A stretch of 14,507 nucleotides of DNA, taken from positions 1-14,507 of the forward strand of contig JACZKN010000514.1 in assembly GCA_014859985.1 (NCBI GenBank). Direction: 5' to 3'. The position numbers and the translations under genes were made by a program. Below are positions 7,402 through 14,025 of this stretch, piece after piece. The stretch is from Candidatus Krumholzibacteriia bacterium (GTDB taxonomy: Bacteria; Krumholzibacteriota; Krumholzibacteriia; LZORAL124-64-63). The stretch's first letter is position 1. Every line of letters starts with the position of its first letter. The notes under the pieces are model-generated. The model was not told where the DNA came from. It ran no database searches and saw only the letters and a list, made by a program, of their open reading frames with translations.

Positions 7402-8244
7402 ATGGTGAGCAAGCACAAGGCCGCGAAGCAGCCGGCGGAACCCGCGGCGCCGCCGCACAAGCCCAAGCGCGGCAAGGAGCCGGCGCCGCCGCCGTGGCAT
7501 CCGCCGCGCAAGATGGGCCTGGCCCGCGCCCTGCAGCAGGCCGGCTGGGGCACGCGCCGCCAGACCGAGCTGCTGGTGCAGTCCGGACGCGTCGATCTCG
7601 ACGGCGAGGCCTGCACCGACCCCCGCGCGGCCGTCGACACCACCAGCACCATCGCCTTGGACGGCACTCCCCTGGCGGCGGTCCGGTTCCGCTACTACGC
7701 GTTCCACAAGCCGGCCCGGGTGGTCTGCGTGCCCAGCGACGGGCCCAACCGCCGGCTGGTGGCCGATTTCCTGCCCGGGGACGTCCCGGGCCTGCGGGCC
7801 GCGGGCCGGCTCGACGGCAAGACCACCGGGCTGCTGCTGGTCTCCAACGACCCGGCCTGGAACACCGTCGTCGCCGGCAGCGCCCGGCTGGAGCAGGAAT
7901 ACCGCGTGCAACTGGACGGCTTGATGACGGACCTGGAGATCGGCGTGCTCAGCGCCGGCGTGCACGTGCCCAACCTGGGCGTGTTCCGGCCCCTGTCGGT
8001 GCGCATCATCGAGCGCCTGGCCGGCCGCACCGTGCTGGCGCTGGTGGTGCGGGAGGGCAAGATCCGCCAGGCGCGCCGCATGTTCAGCACCCTGCGCCAC
8101 AAGATCGTCCTGCTCAGGCGCGTGCGCATCGGCGAGATCCGCCTGGGCGAACTGGCGGCCGGGGCCCTGCGTCCGTTGACGGACGAGGAGGTCGAATCGG
8201 TGCGCGAGGCCGCCCGGCCCGGCGGAAGCCCGGCGGAGGCATGA
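7402..8244 (+). CDS. RsuA/RluB-family rRNA pseudouridine synthase
   Basis: This 280-residue cytosolic RNA-modifying enzyme starts at ATG 7402 behind GAGGGAG. Residues 1-37 are a Lys/Pro/Ala-rich tail, probably disordered and RNA-binding. Residues about 38-85 form an S4 RNA-binding domain (GLARALQQAGWGTRRQTELLVQSGRVDLDG). The catalytic domain begins with FHKPARVVC. It includes GRLDGKTTGLLLVSND, where Asp138 is the expected nucleophile. It ends with EYRVQLDG and EGKIRQARRMF, the KxRQ[VI]RRM-like motif of RsuA/RluB/RluE/RluF enzymes. The target, 16S or large-subunit rRNA, cannot be decided. It closes a four-gene operon, 40 bp after the antiporter. Confidence 0.92.
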   Translation: MVSKHKAAKQPAEPAAPPHKPKRGKEPAPPPWHPPRKMGLARALQQAGWGTRRQTELLVQSGRVDLDGEACTDPRAAVDTTSTIALDGTPLAAVRFRYYAFHKPARVVCVPSDGPNRRLVADFLPGDVPGLRAAGRLDGKTTGLLLVSNDPAWNTVVAGSARLEQEYRVQLDGLMTDLEIGVLSAGVHVPNLGVFRPLSVRIIERLAGRTVLALVVREGKIRQARRMFSTLRHKIVLLRRVRIGEIRLGELAAGALRPLTDEEVESVREAARPGGSPAEA

Positions 8245-8345
8245 ACTGAACGGGTCCGTCCTGGCGGACGGCGCGCCCGCCTGAGCCCGCCGGCAGGGTT
8301 CGCCCGGGACGGCCGGCGAAGTTTCCGCGGCCGACTGAGAACGGG
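8245..8345 (+). terminator. GC-rich end of operon with hairpins (weak terminator candidate)
   Basis: Two hairpins can form here. GTCCG (8254-8258) pairs with CGGAC (8265-8269) around a 6-base loop. GCCGGC (8289-8294) pairs with GCCGGC (8312-8317), enclosing an inner GGG-TTCG-CCC stem (8296-8305) with a stable UUCG-type tetraloop. Neither is followed by a T run, so intrinsic termination is uncertain. They do lie exactly where the four-gene operon should end and before the AT-rich leader of the cytochrome. Confidence 0.35.
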
Positions 8346-8424
8346 AATCACCAGCCTCAAATCTGGAGTTGTCGATCCTTTACTCAACAACCTTGTGAAT
8401 ATGCGATATTTAAAATAGGACGAA

Positions 8425-8437
8425 TTTCCTCAGGAAA
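8425..8437. promoter_or_regulatory. 13-bp palindrome, possible operator
   Basis: TTTCCT-C-AGGAAA is a perfect inverted repeat with 6-bp arms around one base. It lies in the AT-rich leader, some 150 bp before the cytochrome start. A dimeric regulator site is one explanation. It also overlaps an AGGA that could act as ribosome binding site for the small ORF at 8443. No specific regulator can be named. Confidence 0.35.
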
Positions 8438-8442
8438 ACACC

Positions 8443-8505
8443 ATGGATACCGGTCCGGTCCCATATTGGACAAGATGTTTGTTTTCAGCAGGATTGGGTG
8501 TTTGA
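8443..8505 (+). CDS. Possible 20-codon leader peptide
   Basis: ATG 8443 follows AGGA with a 7-base spacer and opens a 20-codon frame ending at TGA 8503-8505. The peptide contains MDTGPVPYWTRC and then a short hydrophobic end. Its stop codon lies inside the hairpin at 8491-8514, an arrangement reminiscent of attenuation leaders. It has no similarity I recognise, and such short frames occur by chance, so this is a weak call. Confidence 0.2.
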   Translation: MDTGPVPYWTRCLFSAGLGV

Positions 8506-8518
8506 CCCCGATCCGGGG
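8491..8518 (+). promoter_or_regulatory. Two mutually exclusive hairpins in the cytochrome leader
   Basis: Hairpin A pairs GGATTGGG (8491-8498) with CCCGATCC (8507-8514), eight positions with one G-U, closing an 8-base loop. Hairpin B pairs CCCCG (8506-8510) with CGGGG (8514-8518) around ATC. They share 8506-8514 and cannot coexist. They lie about 70 bases before the cytochrome start codon. The pairing is seen in the sequence; a regulatory role is inference. Confidence 0.3.
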
Positions 8519-8585
8519 ACCCGCAATAGTTGGGTGTTGTCACAGGATCGTCAGGCCCCGCCCGCCCCGCATGGAGAAAACAGTG

Positions 8586-11405
8586 ATGCTCACCGACGTC
8601 CTCAAGCGCGTGCTCGACTTCCTGCTGGTGCTGCTGGCCGCCGCCGCCCTGGGGACGGTGCCGGCCGGACCGGCCTGGGCCCAGGACGCCGACGAATGCC
8701 TCCAGTGCCACGAGGACGAGAGCCTGACCAGGAACGAGGGGAGCAAGGTCGTCTCCCTGTACGTGGACATCGCGAAGTACGACGCCTCGATCCACGGCCG
8801 CGAGGGCATCGGCTGCGTCGACTGCCACGCCGACCTCGCCGGCTACGAGGACTGGCCGCACGCGGAGGAGCTGGCCGAGGTCGACTGCACGCAGTGCCAC
8901 GGCGCGATCGGCCGCATCTACGCCAACAGCCTGCACGGCCAGGCGGTGGCCCGGGGCGAACCCCTGGCGCCGCACTGCTGGTCCTGCCACGGCGCCCACG
9001 GGATCCTGCCGCCGGAGAACCCGACGTCGACCGTCAACCGCTTCAACATCCCCATCATGTGCGGCCGCTGCCACAAGGAGGGCAGCCCGGTCGCCGAGTT
9101 CACGACGATCGAGCAGGACAGCATCCTCAGCCACTACACCATGTCGATCCACGGCGAGGGTCTCTACAAGCGCGGCCTGACCGGCTCGGCCGTCTGCTCG
9201 GACTGCCACACCGCCCACGACGTGCGCGACCACAACGACCCCCAGTCGTCCATCTCCCGCGCCAACGTGGCCGCCACCTGCCAGAAGTGCCACGGCCGCA
9301 TCGAGGACGTCCATCTCAAGGTCATCGAGGGCCGCCTGTGGGAGGCCCAGCCCCACCTGGTGCCCGCCTGCGTCGAGTGCCACCAGCCCCACGAGGTGCG
9401 GCGGGTCTACTACGACGAGGGCATGAGCGACACCGAGTGCCTGGTCTGCCACGCCAAGCCGGACCTGGTGGCGACCGCGCCCGGCCGCGAGGGCGTCAGC
9501 ATGACCGTCGACCACGCCGCGATCCTGGGCTCGGCCCACGAGAAGACCCGCTGCATCCAGTGCCACACCGGCGTGACGCCCAGCCACGACCGGCCCTGCG
9601 ACACCGTGGCCCCGAAGGTGGACTGCGCCGTCTGCCACGCGGGCGTGGTGGACGTCTACGCCACCAGCATCCACGGGCGCCTGCAGGCCCAGGGGGACAA
9701 GGACGGGCCGGACTGCCGGGCCTGCCACGGCACCCACGGCATGCTGCGCAAGGCCGACCCGGCGTCGCCCACCCACGTGCGCAACATCCCGGACCTGTGC
9801 GGCCGCTGCCACGACGAAGGCGGCATCGCCGACAAGCGCTACGAGGGCACCGACCACTCGATGGTCAAGAACTACAAGGAGAGCGTCCACGGGCGGGCGC
9901 TCCAGAGCAGCGGCCTGGTGGTGACGGCCACCTGCGTCGACTGCCACACCACCCACGCCATCATGCCCAGCAAGGAGCGCGACTCCTCGGTCAGCCGCGC
10001 CAACGTGGCCGACACCTGCGGCCGTTGCCACCAGGGCATCGACCTGGAGTTCCGCAATTCCATCCACTTCACGGGCAAGGCCACGGACGAGCACCACCTG
10101 CCCATGTGCAGCGACTGCCACACCTCCCACGAGATCGCCCGCACCGACGCCGAGGGCTTCCGCCTGCAGGTGGTCAACTCCTGCGGCACCTGCCACGAGA
10201 AGGTGACCGAGACCTACTTCGAGACCTACCACGGCAAGGTCTTCGCCCTGGGCTACACCGAGACCGCCAGCTGCGCCGACTGCCACGGCCAGCACAACGT
10301 GCTGCCGCCCAGCGACCCGCGGTCGACCCTGTCCCGCGACAACATCGTGGCCACCTGCGCCCAGTGCCATCCCCAGGCGCACCGCCAGTTCGCGGGCTAC
10401 CTGACCCACGCCACCCACCACGACAAGGACAAGTACCCGTTCATCTACTGGACGTGGCTGTTCATGACCTCGCTGCTGGTGGGCACGTTCACCGTGTTCG
10501 GCATCCACACCCTGCTGTGGATCCCGCGCTCGGTGCAGGCGCTCAAGCACTCGCGCCAGCTGCGCAAGCAGGCCAGGGGCCAGAAGCAGTTCCGCCGCTT
10601 CAACCGCCTCGCGCGCACCCTGCACATGCTGGTGATCGTCAGCTTCCTGACCCTGGCCGTCACGGGCATGGTCCTGAAGTTCAGCTACCTGGGCTGGGCC
10701 CAATGGCTGGCCGGGGTCCTGGGCGGCTTCCAGTCGGCCGGCACCCTGCACCGCCTGGGCGCGCTGGTGACGTTCTTCTACTTCACGCGCCACATCATCG
10801 ACATGTCCCACCGGCGCCGGCTGGCGGGCAAGACCTGGAAGGAATTCATCCTCGGTCCCGAGGGCATGATGTTCAACAGGCGCGACGGCGAGGAGTTCGT
10901 CGGCACCATCAAGTGGTTCGTGGGCCGGGGCGAGCGCCCGCGCTACGGCCGCTGGACCTACTGGGAGAAGTTCGACTACTTCGCGGTGTTCTGGGGCGTG
11001 GGCATGATCGGCGTCAGCGGCATGATGCTCTGGTACCCGGAGTTCTTCACCCTGTTCCTGCCGGGCTGGTTCATCAACGTGGCCACCATCATCCACTCGG
11101 ACGAGGCGCTGCTGGCCACGGGCTTCATCTTCACGATCCACTTCTTCAACACCCACTTCCGGCCGGACCGGTTCCCCATGGACCCGGTGATCTTCACGGG
11201 CCGGATGACCCTGGAGGAGTTCAAGGAGGATCGGCCCCGCGAGTACGAGCAGCTGGTGGCCGAGGGGCGCCTGGAGGAGCACATGGTGGAGCCGCTGGAT
11301 GAGGGCTTCGTCAAGGCGCTGAAGGTGTTCGGCTTCACGGCGCTGACCATCGGCATGGCGCTGATCGTCCTGATCATCTACGCGGTGGTCTTCGCGTACC
11401 GGTAG
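8586..11405 (+). CDS. CbcL-like fused cytochrome: 19-haem periplasmic c domain + membrane b-type quinol oxidase domain
   Basis: The 939-residue protein starts at ATG 8586, nine bases behind GGAG; ATG 8571 lacks a site. Residues 1-32 are a signal peptide ending AWA. Residues 38-595 hold 19 CXXCH haem motifs (Cys at 38, 77, 101, 131, 159, 204, 232, 262, 285, 323, 347, 377, 405, 450, 478, 508, 533, 563, 591). Extra His in SIHG-type motifs (70, 117, 189, 363, 435, 494, 549) and CHxxH motifs (138, 211, 269, 384, 457, 515, 570) could supply distal ligands. Residues about 619-937 form six membrane helices with His641, 680, 722, 736, 837 and 852 as candidate b-haem ligands, resembling HydC/FdnI subunits. 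The same order occurs in Geobacter CbcL, an inner-membrane menaquinol oxidase for extracellular electron transfer, which has far fewer c haems (nine, as I recall). The likely role is moving electrons from menaquinol into the periplasm; the final acceptor is unknown. Confidence 0.9.
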   Translation: MLTDVLKRVLDFLLVLLAAAALGTVPAGPAWAQDADECLQCHEDESLTRNEGSKVVSLYVDIAKYDASIHGREGIGCVDCHADLAGYEDWPHAEELAEVDCTQCHGAIGRIYANSLHGQAVARGEPLAPHCWSCHGAHGILPPENPTSTVNRFNIPIMCGRCHKEGSPVAEFTTIEQDSILSHYTMSIHGEGLYKRGLTGSAVCSDCHTAHDVRDHNDPQSSISRANVAATCQKCHGRIEDVHLKVIEGRLWEAQPHLVPACVECHQPHEVRRVYYDEGMSDTECLVCHAKPDLVATAPGREGVSMTVDHAAILGSAHEKTRCIQCHTGVTPSHDRPCDTVAPKVDCAVCHAGVVDVYATSIHGRLQAQGDKDGPDCRACHGTHGMLRKADPASPTHVRNIPDLCGRCHDEGGIADKRYEGTDHSMVKNYKESVHGRALQSSGLVVTATCVDCHTTHAIMPSKERDSSVSRANVADTCGRCHQGIDLEFRNSIHFTGKATDEHHLPMCSDCHTSHEIARTDAEGFRLQVVNSCGTCHEKVTETYFETYHGKVFALGYTETASCADCHGQHNVLPPSDPRSTLSRDNIVATCAQCHPQAHRQFAGYLTHATHHDKDKYPFIYWTWLFMTSLLVGTFTVFGIHTLLWIPRSVQALKHSRQLRKQARGQKQFRRFNRLARTLHMLVIVSFLTLAVTGMVLKFSYLGWAQWLAGVLGGFQSAGTLHRLGALVTFFYFTRHIIDMSHRRRLAGKTWKEFILGPEGMMFNRRDGEEFVGTIKWFVGRGERPRYGRWTYWEKFDYFAVFWGVGMIGVSGMMLWYPEFFTLFLPGWFINVATIIHSDEALLATGFIFTIHFFNTHFRPDRFPMDPVIFTGRMTLEEFKEDRPREYEQLVAEGRLEEHMVEPLDEGFVKALKVFGFTALTIGMALIVLIIYAVVFAYR
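8886..10370 (+). repeat. Internal duplication of haem-binding modules in the cytochrome
   Basis: Within the c domain, haems 3-8 start 30, 28, 45, 28 and 30 residues apart (from Cys101), and haems 11-16 repeat exactly 30, 28, 45, 28, 30 (from Cys347). A third partial copy (haems 17-19, from Cys533) repeats 30, 28. Matching text includes MCGRCHKEG with LCGRCHDEG, and SRANVAATC with SRANVADTC. A smaller unit, a CXXCHxxH followed 28 residues later by another CXXCH, recurs five times (131, 204, 377, 450, 563). This points to growth by tandem module duplication. Confidence 0.85.
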
Positions 11406-11407
11406 CG

Positions 11408-11460
11408 GCGCCGTGCGGCGGCCCGGCCGACCCGGCCGGCCGGGTTCCGCCCGCCGGCGC
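11408..11460. terminator. Large bidirectional hairpin between convergent genes
   Basis: GGCGG plus CCCGGCC (11417-11428) pairs with GGCCGGG, a TT bulge and CCGCC (11438-11451), giving a 12-bp stem around a 9-base loop. An outer stem GCGCCG (11408-11413) with CGGCGC (11455-11460) is separated by a 3x3 internal loop. It starts two bases after the cytochrome stop and reaches the desulfurase-like stop codon. All pairs are Watson-Crick and so form on both strands, suiting two-way termination; there is no T tract. Confidence 0.55.
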
Positions 11461-12653
11461 TACCTGCGCGCCAGGGCGGCGATCTCCGCCACCGCCGCGA
11501 CCGCCGTGTCGACCTGGGCCGCCGTGTTGAGCGGCCCCAGGCCGAACCGCACGGACCCGTGGATCCTGTCCGTCCCCAGGTGCTCGTGGACCATCGGCGC
11601 GCAGTGCAGACCGGTGCGGCAGGCGATCCCGTGGTCGACGTCGAGCATCGTGCCGACGTCGGCTGCCACCAGTCCGGGGACGTTGAAGGACAGCACGCTG
11701 ATGCGCTCGCCGGAACCGTCGTCGTCCGCGCAGTGGAGCACGACCCCGTCGATGTCCCGCAGGCCGTCGCGCAGGCGGCGCCAGAGGTCCAGCTCGAAGC
11801 GGTGGATCGCCGCGACGCCCTGCTGCTGCACCCACTTGACCCCCGCGTGCAGCCCCGCGATGCCCGGCAGGTTGGGCGTGCCGTATTCCATCCGGTACGG
11901 GTACTCCTCCAGGTGATGGCGCTGGGCGCTGCGCACCCCGGTGCCGCCGGCGCGGGTCTGGCGCAGTTCGACCGACTCGTGCACGTACATGCCGCCGGTG
12001 CCCATCGGCCCCATCAGCGACTTGTGCCCGGTGAAGCAGATGACGCCGGCGCCCAGCGCCTCGACGTCCAGCGGGATCATGCCCGCCGTCTGCGACACGT
12101 CCAGGACGAGCGGGATGCCGCGGGCCCGGCAGGCGGCGCCGATCGGGGCCACGGGCTGGACGGTGCCGATCACGTTCGAGCCGTGGTTGATCACGACCGC
12201 GCGCGTGTGCGGACGCAGGCGCGCGATCACCTCGTCCGGGTCGATGTACCCGCGTCCGTCGAAATCGACCCAGTCCACCGCCACACCCCGCTGCTCGAGG
12301 TGCCACAGCGGGCGCAGCGACGAGTTGTGTTCCAGGTGCGTGGTGACGGCGTGGTCGCCGGCCTCGAGCAGGCCGAAGATGGCCAGGTTCAGGGCGTCGG
12401 TCGCGTTGTAGCCGAAGACCAGGCGGTTGGGGTCGCTGCCGCCGAAGAAGGCGCACAGCTGCCGGCGCGTGGTCTCGACCAGGTCGCCGGACTCGATGCA
12501 CAGATCGTAGCCCGACCGGCCCGGATTGACCCCGAAGCGGCGGTAGAACTCGTCCATGAACCGGTAGACCTCGTCGGGCTTGGGGAACGAGGTGGCGCCG
12601 TTGTCCAGGTAGATCAGGCCCGGGGCGCCGGGCCCGTCGTTTTGCCGGTTCAT
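11460..12653 (-). CDS. Cysteine desulfurase-family PLP enzyme (class V aminotransferase)
   Basis: The 397-residue protein starts at ATG 12653 behind GGGAGAG; its ATGA overlaps the stop of the upstream Fe-S gene. The N-terminus LIYLDNGATSFPKPDEV is typical of SufS/CsdA-like desulfurases. Further motifs are THLEHNSSLRP (about 105-114), VINHGSNVIGTVQP, LDVSQTAGMIPLDV, and FTGHKSLMGPMGTGG with the PLP-binding Lys211. RTGLHCAP (346-353) holds Cys351 at the position of the persulfide-forming Cys of the SufS group. It would release sulfur from cysteine (or a similar substrate) in the cytosol. The GPMGTGG after the Lys and the divergent N-terminal half place it nearer the 'cysteine desulfurase family protein' group than classical SufS, so the substrate may differ. 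No SufBCD or IscU scaffold is present here. Coupling to the HdrD-like gene suggests sulfur or Fe-S supply to that complex. Confidence 0.87.
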   Translation of the reverse strand: MNRQNDGPGAPGLIYLDNGATSFPKPDEVYRFMDEFYRRFGVNPGRSGYDLCIESGDLVETTRRQLCAFFGGSDPNRLVFGYNATDALNLAIFGLLEAGDHAVTTHLEHNSSLRPLWHLEQRGVAVDWVDFDGRGYIDPDEVIARLRPHTRAVVINHGSNVIGTVQPVAPIGAACRARGIPLVLDVSQTAGMIPLDVEALGAGVICFTGHKSLMGPMGTGGMYVHESVELRQTRAGGTGVRSAQRHHLEEYPYRMEYGTPNLPGIAGLHAGVKWVQQQGVAAIHRFELDLWRRLRDGLRDIDGVVLHCADDDGSGERISVLSFNVPGLVAADVGTMLDVDHGIACRTGLHCAPMVHEHLGTDRIHGSVRFGLGPLNTAAQVDTAVAAVAEIAALARR

Positions 12654-14005
12654 GGCTCTCCCTGAGGTTGCGTCGCCGGCGCCGGCGGGACCAGGGCATC
12701 GGCCACGATCTCCGCGACGGTCCTGACGACAACGCCGAGCTTGTACTCGCGGTTCAGTTCCATCAGCTGGTCGATGCAGTTGTGGCAGGGCGCCACGACG
12801 ATCCTGGCGCCGGTGGCGCGGATCTGGGCGGCCTTGACGCCGCCGGACTGCAGCCGCTTGTCGCGGTAGCGGCTCATCGACAACTGGCCGCCCCCCCCGC
12901 CGCAGCAGAAGTTCCCGGCGCGGTTGGGCGTCATCTCGACGAAGTCGGCCAGGCAGCGGCGCAGGATCGCGCGCTGGGGTTCGACGATGCCGCCCTGCCG
13001 CACGGTGTTGCAGGGGTCATGGAGCGTGGCGCGCTCCCGCACGCGGGACGGGTCGACGCGCAGGCGCCCCTGCCGGAAGTACTCGTCCATCAGTTCCAGG
13101 AAGCTGATGATCCGGAAGCCCGGACGCCGCTGCAGCCATTCGGCCGCCTCCCAGCGCGCGGCGGCGAAGCCGTGGCCGCACTCGCCGATGACCAGCGTGC
13201 GGCAGCCCAGCCGCTCCATGGACGCCAGCAGGTTGGCGGCGATGGCGCCGCCCTCGGCCCGGCTGGCGTTGAACAGCCCGTAGTTGGTCAGGTCCCAGCC
13301 CTCGCCGGCCACGGTCCAGTCCTCGCCGGCCGCATGGAGGACCGTGGCGCTGGCCTGCAGGCCCAACGGGAAGAACTTGGGCTCGCGCGGATTGACGGTG
13401 AACAGGATCCGCGCGCCGTGCTTGTCGACAGGGATGCGCGCCGCCGGGTCGCCGACCGCCTGCCGGGTCTCCTCCTCGATCCACTGCACGGTGTCGAGCC
13501 AGTCCGCGCGCGGGATCCCCATGCTGTTGCCCGTCGCCAGCGTCGTCGCGACGATCTGCTGCAGGTCGTCCGGGATCAGCCCCATTTCCGTCAGGGTGCC
13601 GCGCGCGGCGCGCATCACCGCCGCGATGTCCACACCCGTCGTGCAGTTGAGGCTGCAGCGGCCGCACACCGTGCAGCGGCCGAACGCGGACTCGACCCAG
13701 GCGCGGACCAGGTCGCGGTCGAACGGCCGCGCGCCGGTCAGGGCGGGGGCGATCCGCCCCGCCGTCGTGAAGTGCCGGCGGAAGCCCGCGGCGACCTGGG
13801 CGAGCTTGTGGGCAGGGACCGACGCGGGCTCATGGTCGGCCAGGTAGTAGTGGCAGGATTCCGCGCACAGCCCGCAGTGGACGCAGGTCTGCAGCCAGGC
13901 GGCCTCGGCGGGGCCCAGCTTCGTGCGGAACAGGGCCAGGCCGCGGGCGAGGTCCGCGTCGGACAGGGCGGCGACCCTGGCGTCCAGGGCATCGATCTCG
14001 GCCAT
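12650..14005 (-). CDS. HdrD/DsrK-like Fe-S oxidoreductase subunit (CCG domain)
   Basis: The 451-residue protein starts at ATG 14005, nine bases after GGGAGG. It has two 4Fe-4S ferredoxin-type motifs: CVHCGLCAESC (Cys41, 44, 47, 51) and CTVCGRCSLNC (Cys111, 114, 117, 121). The C-terminal half is a heterodisulfide reductase-type cysteine-rich region. The second CCG unit is complete (Cys332, Cys367-Cys368-Gly, Cys407 and Cys410 in PCHNC). The first is degenerate, with Cys276 in GECGHGF the main remnant. HdrD, DsrK and TmcB share this plan; the CCG cluster handles disulfide or persulfide chemistry at the cytoplasmic face, with electrons exchanged with a membrane cytochrome b partner. The NarI-like gene 20 bp upstream is that partner. 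No DsrAB, DsrC or HdrABC is in view, so the substrate couple is unknown. The 3' end overlaps the desulfurase-like gene by 4 bp (ATGA). Confidence 0.9.
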   Translation of the reverse strand: MAEIDALDARVAALSDADLARGLALFRTKLGPAEAAWLQTCVHCGLCAESCHYYLADHEPASVPAHKLAQVAAGFRRHFTTAGRIAPALTGARPFDRDLVRAWVESAFGRCTVCGRCSLNCTTGVDIAAVMRAARGTLTEMGLIPDDLQQIVATTLATGNSMGIPRADWLDTVQWIEEETRQAVGDPAARIPVDKHGARILFTVNPREPKFFPLGLQASATVLHAAGEDWTVAGEGWDLTNYGLFNASRAEGGAIAANLLASMERLGCRTLVIGECGHGFAAARWEAAEWLQRRPGFRIISFLELMDEYFRQGRLRVDPSRVRERATLHDPCNTVRQGGIVEPQRAILRRCLADFVEMTPNRAGNFCCGGGGGQLSMSRYRDKRLQSGGVKAAQIRATGARIVVAPCHNCIDQLMELNREYKLGVVVRTVAEIVADALVPPAPATQPQGEP

Positions 14006-14025
14006 CGCGCCTCACCTCCCTGTCG

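Larger units (their letters stand above)
8346..8585 (+). promoter_or_regulatory. AT-rich leader and probable promoter of the multiheme cytochrome gene
   Basis: The base composition drops sharply here compared with the rest of the window, especially around 8355-8440 and 8460-8505. A promoter and 5' leader are expected because the next gene begins at 8586. Possible boxes are TTGGAC (8466-8471) and CAGGAT (8489-8494), 17 bases apart but weak. TAAAAT (8411-8416) resembles a -10 box without an evident -35. The palindrome at 8425-8437, a possible leader ORF at 8443-8505 and the hairpins at 8491-8518 are listed separately. No known riboswitch consensus was recognised. Confidence 0.45.

Noticed and set aside
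8466..8585. N-terminal extension of the cytochrome to TTG 8466
   Set aside because: The extension lies in the AT-rich leader, lacks a ribosome binding site and would place about 40 residues before a normal signal peptide.
8346..8585. Riboswitch (for example c-di-GMP or cobalamin class) in the cytochrome leader
   Set aside because: No conserved core motifs of these classes could be found; only simple hairpins are visible.
8430..11282. A 950-codon open frame on the minus strand across the cytochrome gene
   Set aside because: It is antisense to an unmistakable 19-haem protein; the Val/Ala/Gly/His-rich translation has no domain, and long antisense frames are expected in very GC-rich DNA.
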